The position numbers and the translations under genes were made by a program. The notes below the pieces were generated by a model. That model was not told where the DNA came from and did not search any database. It saw only the letters and a program-made list of their open reading frames with translations. Shown here in pieces: positions 51,259 to 60,734 of a stretch of DNA of 64,000 nucleotides. The stretch comes from Gordonia hydrophobica NBRC 16057 (GTDB lineage Bacteria; Actinomycetota; Actinomycetes; Mycobacteriales; Mycobacteriaceae): contig NZ_BCWU01000002.1 of assembly GCF_001592365.1 (NCBI RefSeq), positions 431,676 through 495,675 of the forward strand, given 5' to 3'. Each line of letters opens with the position of its first letter. Position 1 is the first letter of the stretch.

Positions 51259-51309
51259 AGAAAAGTGTCGTCGCATCGGTCGTGGGGACCAACGCGACGA
51301 CACTTTTCT
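51259..51309. terminator. Bidirectional palindrome/terminator between FUSC and hydrolase genes
   Basis: Perfect 16-bp arms (AGAAAAGTGTCGTCGC / GCGACGACACTTTTCT) with a 19-nt loop, plus a further GAGCGG / CCGCTC pair outside. It sits between convergent stops; TTTTCT on the plus strand and its mirror give a short U-rich tail either way. Confidence 0.7.
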
Positions 51310-51322
51310 CACCGCTCGGCGA

Positions 51323-52192
51323 CTACCGTCGGCCGTCGAAGGCGTGTCTGGCCAGATAACGACCGACCACTTCATTGAATTCGTCGGCGCGCTCGATCTG
51401 GGACCAGTGCCCGCACTGGCTGAAGATGTGCGCATCGGCGTTCGGGATCGTCGTCAGCAGATCCCATGTCCGAGACACCGGAATGACGACGTCCTGAGTG
51501 CCGTGAATGAGGAGGACGGGGATGTCCAACGTCGACAGGACGTCGAAGTCCAGCGGCAAGGCAACGCGATCTCGATCGCGGGCGGCCACGACCTCGGTCA
51601 ACCGCTCGGACGCCGTGTCGTTCAACGCTGCTCGATACCGCAGGCTCACCAGATCGTCGGTGATGAGCGCGGTGTCCACCACGAACTGCTCGAGTGTGCG
51701 TCGGATCCCGGCCTCGGACAGTTCTGGCCGAGAATGCCCGGCCAGCGCCGCGGTCCGCTGGGCGCCGCCGGTGCCCATGGAGACGATGCCCAGCAGCCGG
51801 TCGGGGAAATCGATGGCGAGTTGCATCGCAACCCATCCGCCGATGGAGTTGCCCACGATCCACGTCTTCTCGATACCCAGTGCGTCCAACACGCGCACCG
51901 CGTGCTTCACCCACTCCCGAATCCCATACTCGGTGCCGGGTGCCACCACGGTCTGGCCGTAACCGATGGAGTCGATCGCGATGCAGCGTCCGTACTCGGC
52001 GATGGCAGGCAGATTCATCCACCAGTTCGCGGCCGCGGTGACCCCGGTGCCGGAGCCGTGCAAGAACAGGATGGGAGTGCCCTCGCCCAACTCGTGATAG
52101 TGGGTGATCTCGTCGGCGTCGGTCCGCACCCACTCGTCCGCCAGGCCGAAGAACTCGTCGGTGCGGTAGTCGGGAACGTCGGTGATGGTCAT
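51323..52192 (-). CDS. C-C bond (meta-cleavage product) alpha/beta hydrolase
   Basis: 289 residues from ATG 52192 with GAGAGG upstream. The oxyanion loop FLHGSGTGVTAAANW, nucleophile GNSIGGW (Ser116), acid GTQDVVIP (Asp234) and base CGHWSQIE (His262) match the BphD/HsaD/MhpC group, which hydrolyse vinylogous diketones produced by extradiol ring cleavage. It ends the operon with LigAB, amidase and HyuAB, which supports this activity on the LigAB product. An N-formyl amide hydrolase role, as in nicotinate degradation (NicD), is a second possibility. Confidence 0.82.
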   Translation of the reverse strand: MTITDVPDYRTDEFFGLADEWVRTDADEITHYHELGEGTPILFLHGSGTGVTAAANWWMNLPAIAEYGRCIAIDSIGYGQTVVAPGTEYGIREWVKHAVRVLDALGIEKTWIVGNSIGGWVAMQLAIDFPDRLLGIVSMGTGGAQRTAALAGHSRPELSEAGIRRTLEQFVVDTALITDDLVSLRYRAALNDTASERLTEVVAARDRDRVALPLDFDVLSTLDIPVLLIHGTQDVVIPVSRTWDLLTTIPNADAHIFSQCGHWSQIERADEFNEVVGRYLARHAFDGRR

Positions 52193-52263
52193 CTGAATTC
52201 CTCTCACTTCAGGGAGCGACGGCTGGTGGCGCAGCCGTCGCAGATCGGCGCCCCTCGACGGGG

Positions 52264-53223
52264 TCAGGCCTGGGATCGGGTCAACTTCTCGATGACGGTA
52301 TGGACGCCCACGACGTTGTTGACCATCTGGGTCACCCGCACGTCCGCTGCGATCGAGCAGAGGCTGTAGGCCTCATCGGCGCTGAGTCCGTCGTCGACCA
52401 ACCAATTCACCAGGTCGTCGACAGCATCGTGCGCGGCGTCCTCCAACGTCTGACCGAATCCGGTCGACACGAGGTGCCGGTCGGTCTCCACGCGCGGTGT
52501 GCGCAGGCCCGCGCCGCGTTCGATCGTGAAGCGAAGCCGCACGTGATCCATACCGGTCTCGATGGCGGTCTGATTCACCTCGCCGTCACCTTGGACCGCA
52601 TGACCGTCGCCGCAATAGAAGCCCGCGCCGTCGCGGAACACCGGAAGCCGTAGACGACTGCCCACCACCAGTGCCGACAGATCCATGTTGCCGCCGAACG
52701 GCCCCGGCTCGACGGTGCTGCGCGGCCCGTCCTCGGCAGGCGCGACGCCCATGATCCCGAGGAACGGTTTCAAGGGGACGCGCACGTGCTCGCCGAGCGT
52801 CGTCGTCATCGACTCGCGGTCCAGCGCGAAATGCCGGATGGCGCCGGCGGGGAACCGTTCTTTCAGGACCCCTCGCCCTCTCGGGTGTGCCACCACCAGG
52901 TTGAACCCGTGTGCCGCCGGGACCAGCTCGAGGACGTCGACCACCAGCGCATCGCCGGGCTGAGCTCCGCGGACGTGGATCGGCCCGGTCAACGAGTGCG
53001 GGCCGAGGGCGTCGGGAAATCCCTCCTTGATCCGGGGGAAATCGTCCATCACGGTGTCCGGTGTCACCTGATTGCCCCAGTGCCCCCAGGTGGACAGCTC
53101 GACTTCGTCGCCGGGGTCCACGGTGAGTACCGGCGGAGCGGCCGGGTCGATGACACCCACCCGAACGCTGCCGGGCCCGGCGGGCAGACGATGGACGACG
53201 TGCCCACGCGGCGACGAGGTCAT
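52264..53223 (-). CDS. Acetamidase/formamidase family hydrolase
   Basis: 319 residues. The FmdA/AmdA fold is recognised from WGHWGNQVTPDTV, VPLKPFLGIMGVAP and, above all, YCGDGHAVQGDGEVNQTAIE, which is the family signature for metal-dependent formamide/acetamide hydrolysis. The family releases ammonia from small amides. Its ATG at 53223 overlaps the LigA stop (ATGA), so amide hydrolysis is coupled in translation to the ring-cleavage enzyme; a nitrogen-containing ring-cleavage product is therefore suspected. Confidence 0.83.
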   Translation of the reverse strand: MTSSPRGHVVHRLPAGPGSVRVGVIDPAAPPVLTVDPGDEVELSTWGHWGNQVTPDTVMDDFPRIKEGFPDALGPHSLTGPIHVRGAQPGDALVVDVLELVPAAHGFNLVVAHPRGRGVLKERFPAGAIRHFALDRESMTTTLGEHVRVPLKPFLGIMGVAPAEDGPRSTVEPGPFGGNMDLSALVVGSRLRLPVFRDGAGFYCGDGHAVQGDGEVNQTAIETGMDHVRLRFTIERGAGLRTPRVETDRHLVSTGFGQTLEDAAHDAVDDLVNWLVDDGLSADEAYSLCSIAADVRVTQMVNNVVGVHTVIEKLTRSQA

Positions 53224-53546
53224 CGCGGTCCCGTTCCCGGGGTCTGAGGCGAGGATTCCCCGCGGATCGACGCCAACAGCATCTGCACGGCGCTGGTAGC
53301 GCCGGACTTGTTGTTGGCGAACAGAATCCGCGCGAACTGGGCGCCGAGATAGGGATGGAACCCCAGGTCGTACAAGGTTCGGAAATCCCGCTCCTCGATG
53401 GCCTGGCGTTCGGCCGGCGTCAGGTCGTAGCGGTCCAGGACGGCTGCTTGGTCGTCCTCGAACTCCCGGCGCAGATCGGCGTTCCACTTGAGGTCCTGCA
53501 CCAGATCATGGGACACGAGAGCGCGATTGATGTTCTCCAGACTCAT
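53220..53546 (-). CDS. LigA-domain small subunit of class III extradiol dioxygenase
   Basis: 108 residues from ATG 53546 with AAGGAG upstream. The LigA domain spans about 10-85: LVQDLKWNADLRREFEDDQA, LTPAERQAIEERDFRTLYDLG and HPYLGAQFARILF are typical of the protocatechuate 4,5-dioxygenase alpha chain. This small subunit covers the active site of LigB. It follows ligB by 14 bp and overlaps the amidase gene. The upstream open frame to 53630 is not used. Confidence 0.85.
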   Translation of the reverse strand: MSLENINRALVSHDLVQDLKWNADLRREFEDDQAAVLDRYDLTPAERQAIEERDFRTLYDLGFHPYLGAQFARILFANNKSGATSAVQMLLASIRGESSPQTPGTGPR

Positions 53547-53560
53547 GGCGTACTCCTTCC

Positions 53561-54427
53561 CTACCGTGCGACCTGGGTCGTGGTCATATCCCAGCTGACG
53601 GCACCGATCCCGCAGCGCCACTGGTCCCACGCGGTGTATCCCAGGACGTCGCAGTATCGTTCACCGATCGCTCCCATCACCAGGATCCAGCTGAGCAGCT
53701 CGCCGGTGCCGCTGATCCCCGCCTCGTCGAGGCGTTCCAGGGTGACCTCGGCCAGGACCTTCTCGTGGTCGCCGTTGCCGAGCAGACCGAGGAACCAGCG
53801 ATCGAAGTCCTCGTCGATCCAGAAGTCGCGCACCCCGCCGGGTTCGTGGCTCAGTCCGCCGGTGGCGAACAGGCCCACGCGGAGGTCATCGGGGAGGTCG
53901 TTCTCGATGACGTCGGCGAGCTGGCGGCCGATCTCGTAGCACGCGTACTGATCCGGGATCGGTGGAACGGTGACGTTCTGGAGGATCGGGATGATCGGGA
54001 CTCCGCTGGCCTCGATCTCGGTCTTGACCACGGGAACCGAGACGTTGTCGTCGAAGTTGAGGTTCTCGCGCGTCGCGGTGACCCGGGTGCCACGACGGTT
54101 CAACCCGTTGAACAGCGCCTCGGCGACGTCTGGGCGACCGGGAACTCGGTATTCTCCGCAACCGAGCCAGTCCTTGAAGAACTCGGCCGGGCCACGATGC
54201 TCCGGCGCCATGCCGACGACGAAGTCGGGATACTCGCGGATCCGGTTGTTGGCCATGTGGTCGTTGGCCACCATGATGATGACGTCGAGTTCGGTGTCTC
54301 GAATCTGCTTGGCGATCGATCCGTACGCGGACGAGACCATCGCCTGAGACTCGGCAGGCGCCTGGTCGAGCATGCCGATCAGGCCGGGCGCGTGGCTTGC
54401 CGCCACCGCGAACACGGTCTTGGCCAT
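53561..54427 (-). CDS. LigB catalytic subunit of class III extradiol dioxygenase
   Basis: 288 residues. Fe(II) ligands correspond to His12 (ASHAPG), His57 (VANDHMANN) and Glu243 (GTGELLSW); His194 (GLSHEPGG) is the catalytic base, as in Sphingobium LigB. All are present, so it should cleave a dihydroxylated ring. The substrate could be protocatechuate-like, gallate-like or a hydroxylated N-heterocycle. It begins 41 bp after the HyuB stop, in the same direction, with a good ribosome-binding site (AAGGAGTAATC before ATG). Confidence 0.87.
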   Translation of the reverse strand: MAKTVFAVAASHAPGLIGMLDQAPAESQAMVSSAYGSIAKQIRDTELDVIIMVANDHMANNRIREYPDFVVGMAPEHRGPAEFFKDWLGCGEYRVPGRPDVAEALFNGLNRRGTRVTATRENLNFDDNVSVPVVKTEIEASGVPIIPILQNVTVPPIPDQYACYEIGRQLADVIENDLPDDLRVGLFATGGLSHEPGGVRDFWIDEDFDRWFLGLLGNGDHEKVLAEVTLERLDEAGISGTGELLSWILVMGAIGERYCDVLGYTAWDQWRCGIGAVSWDMTTTQVAR

Positions 54428-54468
54428 GATTACTCCTTAGCTGTTGACTGGTGTGGGACGTCCCGCGG

Positions 54469-56220
54469 TCAGTGCGCCGCAGCGCGCAGAGCCTGCGTCT
54501 CGTCCGTCCGAATCTGTAGTGTCTCGGGGTCGATGGCGACGCCGTAGACGGTGCGTGCGGCGTCGACGGACACCACTTCCTCACGCACATCGCGCAGCAC
54601 CAGTTCGGCGTCGCGCAGGTGCGGATCGCCGAACCCGCCGCCGCCGCTGGCGACGACCTCGAACACATCACCGTCGTTGAGCGTGTAGAACGCATTGGTC
54701 TCGATCGAGACGGGTGCGTCGTCCCCGCGCGTCAGACTCAGACTCTGCACAATGCCGGGTTGCCCGCCGAGCAGCCCGAGTGGTGCGGTCTCGGGCATGA
54801 ATCCGCTGCCGTACGTCGCGCACGCGATGTTGTCGGCCCGCACCGTCCACCGGTAGCGGACGCCCAGCCCGCCGCGCCACTGACCGCCGCCCGCGCTGTC
54901 CGGGAGGTACTCGAGTTCCTCGAGGACATAGGGGGTGTCCAGCTCGTGCAGTTCCGGGTCCGGGGTGCGCAGCCCACCGAGGGTGTTCGACGGCGACAGG
55001 TGGTCCCAGCCGTCGAATCCTTCGGTGGCACCGCTTCCGCCCTTGCCGAGGAAGTGCAGGTCGCCGAACGGCCGGCCGGTCCGCGGGTTCACTCCCATGG
55101 TCGCCGGGGTGCACCAGCGGGCCCATCCGGCGTGAGCGCGGCTCGGGATGGCCTGCGACAGCGCGATCCACACTGCGGCCGCGATCGCCTCACAGGTGGG
55201 AACGGTGCACGCTGCCACCGGTGCCGGTGCCTCCGGATTGACCAGCGATCCCGCCGGTGCGATGACCTCGACCGGCTCGAAGGCGCCGCTGTTGTAGCGG
55301 ATGTCGGGGTCGATGGCACCGAACAGCGCCAGGTGAGCGGCGGCCACCGTGTTGGCGATCGGGCTGTTGATGAACCCCTGCGCCTGCGGGTCGCTCTCGC
55401 TGAAATCGAAGGTCAGGTGCTCGCCGTCGACCCGGACGGTCAGCCCCACGCGGTACGACCGGTCCCGGTCGATGCCGTCGTTGTCGAGCACGGTCTCCGC
55501 CTGGTACTCCCCATCGGGAATCGCAGCGATCTCGGCTCGCACCTGGCGCGCGCTGGCCGCCAGCAGTTCGTCGGCGGCAGCACCGACCGTCTGCGTGCCG
55601 TACTTCTCCAGGAGCGCATGCAATCGACGTTCGCCGATCGCCGTGGCACCGATCTGACAGTTGAGGACGCTCTCCACCAGCGACCGCATGCGCACGTTGC
55701 TCAGGATCAGCTCCCAGGCGTCCCGCCGCAGCGTGCCGCGATCGACGATCCGGACCGGCGGGATCAAGATGCCTTCTTCTTGAACGTCACGGGCGCCCGG
55801 GTTGAAGCCCACCACGCCGCCACCGCCGACATCGGCGTTGTGTCCCTTGGTCATCGCCCAGAAGACGAGTTCGCCGTCCCAGAACACCGGCCGGGTGATC
55901 GTGATGTCGGGCAGATGAGAGCCCCCGTTGAACGGGTCGTTGTGAATGAACACGTCGCCGTCGTGCACATCATCGCCGAAGAACTCCACAATCGCGCGCT
56001 GAGCGTACGGCGTGGCACCGCCGATGACGGGGATGTAATGCGTCTGTGCCAGCAGACGGCAGTCCGCGCTGAAGATGGAGGTGGCGAAGTCGCGCGCTTC
56101 CACGAAGATCGGGGAGCGCGACGTCCGCAGCATGGTCTGGCCGATCTCGCGGGTGATTCCGTCCAGTGCGTTGCCGATCACCGCAACGAGGATGGGGTCG
56201 GTCTTGGCTGCTCGAGTCAT
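54469..56220 (-). CDS. Hydantoinase B/5-oxoprolinase B-type subunit
   Basis: 583 residues. The Hydantoinase_B domain covers nearly the whole protein: RDFATSIFSADCRLLAQTHY, HNDPFNGGSHLPDITITRPV and, near the end, GGGGFGDPHLR. With HyuA it forms ATP-dependent amide/lactam hydrolases (oxoprolinase, N-methylhydantoinase, caprolactamase) or, in relatives, acetone/acetophenone carboxylases. No third carboxylase subunit is present, so hydrolysis is more likely. AAAGGAG lies before the ATG. It is 22 bp downstream of hyuA. Confidence 0.87.
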   Translation of the reverse strand: MTRAAKTDPILVAVIGNALDGITREIGQTMLRTSRSPIFVEARDFATSIFSADCRLLAQTHYIPVIGGATPYAQRAIVEFFGDDVHDGDVFIHNDPFNGGSHLPDITITRPVFWDGELVFWAMTKGHNADVGGGGVVGFNPGARDVQEEGILIPPVRIVDRGTLRRDAWELILSNVRMRSLVESVLNCQIGATAIGERRLHALLEKYGTQTVGAAADELLAASARQVRAEIAAIPDGEYQAETVLDNDGIDRDRSYRVGLTVRVDGEHLTFDFSESDPQAQGFINSPIANTVAAAHLALFGAIDPDIRYNSGAFEPVEVIAPAGSLVNPEAPAPVAACTVPTCEAIAAAVWIALSQAIPSRAHAGWARWCTPATMGVNPRTGRPFGDLHFLGKGGSGATEGFDGWDHLSPSNTLGGLRTPDPELHELDTPYVLEELEYLPDSAGGGQWRGGLGVRYRWTVRADNIACATYGSGFMPETAPLGLLGGQPGIVQSLSLTRGDDAPVSIETNAFYTLNDGDVFEVVASGGGGFGDPHLRDAELVLRDVREEVVSVDAARTVYGVAIDPETLQIRTDETQALRAAAH

Positions 56221-56242
56221 CTGAATTCTCCTTTCAGGCCGG

Positions 56243-58327
56243 TCAGTTGGCCGGTTCGATGACGTAGGAACCTTGGGCGTCGACGGTGAGGGTGTATCCC
56301 TCGATGAGGACGACGGTGGTGGTCGGTTGTTCGATGATGGCGGGACCGACGACGCGGTTGTCGCGGCGCAGGGCCAGGCCGTCGTAGATGTCCGTCATCC
56401 GCGCCGTGCCTGAGAAGACGGCCTCGCGGGTTCCCTTGTGCGCGGCAGCGGGGTCCGCGCCGGCGGATTCCTCTTCGGCGAGGGCGGCCTTCATCGTGCG
56501 TCCTAGCGCCGTGACCCGCAGGTTGATGATCTCCGTCCCCTCGCCCGGCATCGAGTAGCCGTTGAGCGCCTCGTGCTTCTCCTCGAAGTCGGAGACGAGC
56601 TGCTTGAGTGTCGTCGGGCTCAGTTCCTGCTCGAACGCCAGCGGGATCTCGATCTCCTCGAACTGCCCCACGTAGCGCAGGTCGGCGGTGAAGACGAGCT
56701 CGATCGCCTCCGGTTCGACGTTCTCCGACCGCAGGGCCACCACGGCTTCGTCACGCATCTCGCGGTACACCTCGCTGACCTTCCCGAGGTCGACCGCGTC
56801 GACCTCGGCGACGAAGGTTCGGGCGTACATGTGCTTCAGGTCAGTGAGCAGCGTGCCCACCGCGCAGAACACCGACGACTCGCGGGGCACGATGATCCGG
56901 CTGATGCCCAGTTCCTGGGCGATCGGCACCGCGTGAATCGGTCCGGCTCCACCTGCCACGACGAGGGTGAACTCGCGGGGGTCGAAACCGCGCTTGACCG
57001 AGACGGCGTTGACGGCCTCGGCCATCGCCGCATTGACCACTCGGTAGATGCCTTCGACGGCCTCGGGGACGGACAGGCCGAGCGGGGTGGCGACCTTCTC
57101 CTGCACCGCACGACGTGCGGCGTCGACGTCGAGGGTGAAGGCGCCGTCACCGAACAGGTCCGGGTTCAGGTAGCCCATGAGCAGGTCGGCGTCGGTGGTC
57201 GTGGGGTTCTCCCCGCCGCGGCCGTAGCAGGCCGGACCGGGCGTGGCGGTGGCGCTCTGCGGGCCCACCCGGAGGATGCCTCCGGAGTCCACCCACACCA
57301 GCGAGCCGCCGCCGGCGCCCACCGTATGAATATCGAGCATCGGCAGCGCCACGCGGTATCCGCCGATCTCGCTGTCGCTGGTCAGGAGGGGGTCGCCGCC
57401 CCGAACCAGCGCCACGTCGAAGCTGGTGCCGCCCATGTCCACGGTGATGACGTCCTCCGAGCCGTGGCGTCGGGCGTACTGGAGTGCCGCTTCAGGGGCT
57501 GCCGCCGGGCCCGACATCAGGGCGTTGACCGCCATCTCACTGGCGATCTCCGGAGACATCACACCGCCGTTGGACTGGACGATCAGCAAGGTGCCGTCGA
57601 AGCCCCGATCGGCCAACTGACGCTTGATGTTGGCGAGGTAGTTCTGCAGCTTCGGACCCACGAAAGCATTGAGGACCGTGGTGCTGTGACGTTCGTAGGC
57701 GCGGATCTGGGGCAGAACGTCGCTGGACAGGGTGATGAAGGTGCCCGGCAGTTCCTCACGGAGGATCTGCGCGGTCCGCTGTTCGTGTGCGGGATCAAGG
57801 AACGACCAGAGGTACGAGACCGCGACAGCTTCGACCCCCTGCTCCTTGAACAGTTGCGCGGCCTCCCGAACGTCCGCTTCGTGCAGCGGGATGAGTTCGT
57901 TGCCGGACACATCGATGCGTTCGCGCACGGTGGCGATGAGGTCGCGGGGCACCAGCGGAACCGGCGGGGCGTACTTCGAATCGTTCTGCCTGTCGCGGAT
58001 GCCGCGGCGCATGTTCAACAGATCGCGGAATCCGCGCGTGGTGATGAAGCCGGTCTTCGCGCCTTGCCGGGTCAGGACCGCGTTGGTGGCGATGGTGGTG
58101 CCGTGAACGATCGTCGTGACCCCGCCGAGGAACTCTTCGAGTGATTCTCCGACGGCGTCGGCCGCTTTTGTCAGGCCGTTCAGCAGGCCTTCGGATGGGT
58201 CGTGAGGCGTCGTCGGAGACTTATAGATGCTGGCCGCACCATCGGCTTCCGTGACGAAGAGATCGGTGAACGTCCCACCGATATCGATACCGACCCGGCG
58301 ACCTGTCTTATTCTTTGTATTCATCAT
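56243..58327 (-). CDS. Hydantoinase A/5-oxoprolinase A-type ATPase subunit
   Basis: 694 residues. The N-terminal hydantoinase A domain begins GIDIGGTFTDLFV (13-25), with HGTTIATNAVLTR and VDMGGTSFDVALVRGG following; these form the acetate/sugar-kinase-like ATP site. The C-terminal domain (about 530-680) is the usual HyuA_C-like part. It phosphorylates the amide carbonyl so that the B subunit can open it. It is the first gene of a six-gene minus-strand operon, with IclR gene upstream and a palindromic site between. GGAG is eight bases before ATG 58327. Confidence 0.88.
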   Translation of the reverse strand: MMNTKNKTGRRVGIDIGGTFTDLFVTEADGAASIYKSPTTPHDPSEGLLNGLTKAADAVGESLEEFLGGVTTIVHGTTIATNAVLTRQGAKTGFITTRGFRDLLNMRRGIRDRQNDSKYAPPVPLVPRDLIATVRERIDVSGNELIPLHEADVREAAQLFKEQGVEAVAVSYLWSFLDPAHEQRTAQILREELPGTFITLSSDVLPQIRAYERHSTTVLNAFVGPKLQNYLANIKRQLADRGFDGTLLIVQSNGGVMSPEIASEMAVNALMSGPAAAPEAALQYARRHGSEDVITVDMGGTSFDVALVRGGDPLLTSDSEIGGYRVALPMLDIHTVGAGGGSLVWVDSGGILRVGPQSATATPGPACYGRGGENPTTTDADLLMGYLNPDLFGDGAFTLDVDAARRAVQEKVATPLGLSVPEAVEGIYRVVNAAMAEAVNAVSVKRGFDPREFTLVVAGGAGPIHAVPIAQELGISRIIVPRESSVFCAVGTLLTDLKHMYARTFVAEVDAVDLGKVSEVYREMRDEAVVALRSENVEPEAIELVFTADLRYVGQFEEIEIPLAFEQELSPTTLKQLVSDFEEKHEALNGYSMPGEGTEIINLRVTALGRTMKAALAEEESAGADPAAAHKGTREAVFSGTARMTDIYDGLALRRDNRVVGPAIIEQPTTTVVLIEGYTLTVDAQGSYVIEPAN

Positions 58328-58505
58328 CGAGGCAACTCCGTGTCCTGATTATGCGAGAGCCGATTGTGACCATGATGGATTGGTTCACACGCACCCTCTC
58401 GCTGCCGAAGAAAGTCGGCGTCTTAGTCGAGAGATTGTGACTTCCGGTGCGAGAGCACTTTCTGTGAACGGAAATGTAACTCGCCTCACACGGCGGCGGC
58501 AAACC

Positions 58506-58528
58506 GTTGTTCGGCTGGTCCGAACAAC
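58506..58528. promoter_or_regulatory. IclR operator candidate GTTGTTCGG-N5-CCGAACAAC
   Basis: Perfect 9-bp arms with 5-bp spacer CTGGT, in the 281 bp between the iclR-like gene and hyuA. The 23-bp length and spacing fit IclR-type sites. I saw no comparable palindrome elsewhere in this gap. Confidence 0.65.
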
Positions 58529-58608
58529 GAGATCTTCACGGATCTGACCTGCACAAACAGAAGACCTCGGCGGTCGCCAAGGCAGCACGAAGAGCTATCG
58601 AAGGATGC

Positions 58609-59367
58609 TCAGCGGCCTGCGCGAAACCGCTCTGTCGGATGGCACAGACGCTGCGCGGCGTCGACGACGGCCTGCGCATACATTTCGCCCTGCGTTGCCA
58701 GTCGATATTCGAGGAAGCTCATGCTCAGAGCCCAGGTGACATCGCCGTATTCATTGCTGACCGGTGCAGCGATGCAGCACATTCCTTCGACGGTCTCTTC
58801 CACATCGAGCGCATAACCGCGTTCTTTGACCGCACTCAATTCTTCGTCGAGCGCCGCCAGTGATCCGATCGAATTCTCCGTGAGGCGCTGCATTTCCACA
58901 TCGGCATATATCTTCCGCACCTCGCCGGGCGGAAGCGCTGCTAACAACGCCTTCCCCGCCGCCGTGCAGTTCGCGGGAAGCCGCTCCCCCACCTGGGTCA
59001 CATTGACGTGGACGCCGGAACGTGGCGAGATCTTCTCCAGATAGACCACCTCACCCCGATACCGCGACACCAGTTGAACAGTCTCGCTGTACTCTTCGAC
59101 CAGCTTCGCCATCTCCACGCGCGCAGGACCCGAGATCTCCGACGTCATCCGCGCCCGCAAGCCGAGTTGGAATGCGCGCCATCCGAGGCGGTACCGACCG
59201 CGCGCGGTACGCCGAAGCAGACCCAACGCGGTCATCGACTGCATGTACTCCCACACCGTCGTCTTCGGCAGGTTCAGTTCGCGACAGACATCACTCACGG
59301 TCCATTCGGGGACGTCGGAGGAGAAGAGGGCGAGGACTCGCGTCGCACGCTCGAGGCCCTCGATCAT
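58609..59367 (-). CDS. IclR-family transcriptional regulator
   Basis: 252 residues. Winged helix at about 1-70: VLALFSSDVPEWTVSDVCRE and LNLPKTTVWEYMQSMTALGL, then the IclR ligand-binding domain with GERLPANCTAAGKALLAALP and VEGMCCIAAPVSNEYG. IclR regulators commonly control aromatic and acid catabolic operons. It lies directly upstream of, and in the same direction as, the hyuAB-ligBA-amidase-hydrolase operon and probably controls it through the palindrome at 58506. Confidence 0.9.
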   Translation of the reverse strand: MIEGLERATRVLALFSSDVPEWTVSDVCRELNLPKTTVWEYMQSMTALGLLRRTARGRYRLGWRAFQLGLRARMTSEISGPARVEMAKLVEEYSETVQLVSRYRGEVVYLEKISPRSGVHVNVTQVGERLPANCTAAGKALLAALPPGEVRKIYADVEMQRLTENSIGSLAALDEELSAVKERGYALDVEETVEGMCCIAAPVSNEYGDVTWALSMSFLEYRLATQGEMYAQAVVDAAQRLCHPTERFRAGR

Positions 59368-59433
59368 GGCGTAGTCCGGGCAACCATGTCATGCACGATA
59401 CGCGGGTGGACCTGCGGTGGAGGAGTGCGACGA

Positions 59434-60639
59434 TCACCGAAGCGTGCGCTCGAGGGTTCCCATCCGGGTCACCGCCTCGGTCAGGATCGCCTTCGACGTC
59501 GCGAAGTTCAGACGCACATGTCCTGATCCACCCGAACCGAACACGTGCCCGGAACTGAGCGCGACGCGCGAGTGCTCGAGGAACGCCTTTGCTGGACCGG
59601 CCAACTCGCTGACGATCCCCGGCCCGTCGGTTCCCTCAGCGTCCTCGAAGCCGAGCGGCCGACAGTCCAACCACGCGAGGTACGTCCCCTGGGGAGGCGC
59701 GTACCGCACGTCGGGCAGATGGGTGGCGAGCAACTGCCCCAACAGGTCTCGGTTCTCAGTCAGTCCGACGAGCAGTGCGTCGAGCCACTCCCCGCCGTCG
59801 GCGAACGCTGCGGTGTGGGAGAGGACGCCGAAGTGGCTCGGACCGTGGCTCACCTCTTCCGGCATGCGTTCCAGGTCGCCGGCTGCGGCGGGGCCGGCGA
59901 TCGCCAGCGCAGCCTTCAGTCCGGCCAGATTCCATGCCTTGGACGCGGAGATCAACGAGAACGCGTCGTCTGCGCCGTCCACACTCAGATACGGAGTGAA
60001 CGACGCGCCATCCAGGATCAGCGGCGCGTGGATCTCGTCCGCAATCACCCGAACGCGGTGCTCGGCGGCCAGGGCGGCGACCGCCTCCAGCTCCCGTCGC
60101 GTGTGCACCGCCCCGGTCGGGTTGTGCGGATTACACAGCAGGTAAGCGACGCGGCGCCCGCGCTCTCGAGCCGCGGCGAAGACGGCCGCCAACGCCTCGA
60201 GGTCGATGCGGCCCGCGGTCAGCGGCGCCTCGACGACAACCCGGTCGGCATGCGTGGCGAAGGCGTAGAACGGCGGATACACCGGAGCGTTCACCACGAC
60301 GGTGTCGCCGGGCTCGGTCACCAGTTTCAGGACTTCGACGATCCCCATCATCACGTCCGGCACGATCGCCGTTCGCCCCACCTCCAGACCGTCCCACCCC
60401 CACCGACGGGCGGCGAATCCCGCGAGCGCCTCCGCATAGTCGACGCCTCGGCCCGAATATCCGGTATCACCGCGTCCGACGGCCTCGGTCAGCGCCGCAG
60501 TGATCGGCTCCGCGAGCGGGACGTCCATCTCGGCAACCCACAGCGGCAGGACGTCGCCGGGATGCGCGCGCCATTTCATGCTCGTCCGCTGTCGCAAGTC
60601 GTCAATCGCGAGTTGTTCCAGCGGATTCGGGATAGTCAT
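59434..60639 (-). CDS. MalY/PatB-type PLP-dependent C-S lyase/aminotransferase
   Basis: 401 residues from ATG 60639 (AGGGTGG upstream). Fold type I PLP enzyme: [28 protein letters not shown] and the PLP-lysine block [15 protein letters not shown] are those of the MalY/PatB family, which cleave cystathionine or cysteine conjugates and occasionally repress maltose genes. Ring start [17 protein letters not shown] is typical. Single-gene unit; its 5' end faces the L,D-transpeptidase gene across 133 bp. Link to the IclR cluster is unclear. Confidence 0.87.
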   Translation of the reverse strand: MTIPNPLEQLAIDDLRQRTSMKWRAHPGDVLPLWVAEMDVPLAEPITAALTEAVGRGDTGYSGRGVDYAEALAGFAARRWGWDGLEVGRTAIVPDVMMGIVEVLKLVTEPGDTVVVNAPVYPPFYAFATHADRVVVEAPLTAGRIDLEALAAVFAAARERGRRVAYLLCNPHNPTGAVHTRRELEAVAALAAEHRVRVIADEIHAPLILDGASFTPYLSVDGADDAFSLISASKAWNLAGLKAALAIAGPAAAGDLERMPEEVSHGPSHFGVLSHTAAFADGGEWLDALLVGLTENRDLLGQLLATHLPDVRYAPPQGTYLAWLDCRPLGFEDAEGTDGPGIVSELAGPAKAFLEHSRVALSSGHVFGSGGSGHVRLNFATSKAILTEAVTRMGTLERTLR

Positions 60640-60734
60640 GGTGTCCACCCTGCTCGACTGCCGATGACACCGCACCCAGATCCGTGAACTTCTCGCGCCG
60701 CCGCGCACCCGTCCGCGCGCGTAGACTCGCCTGG

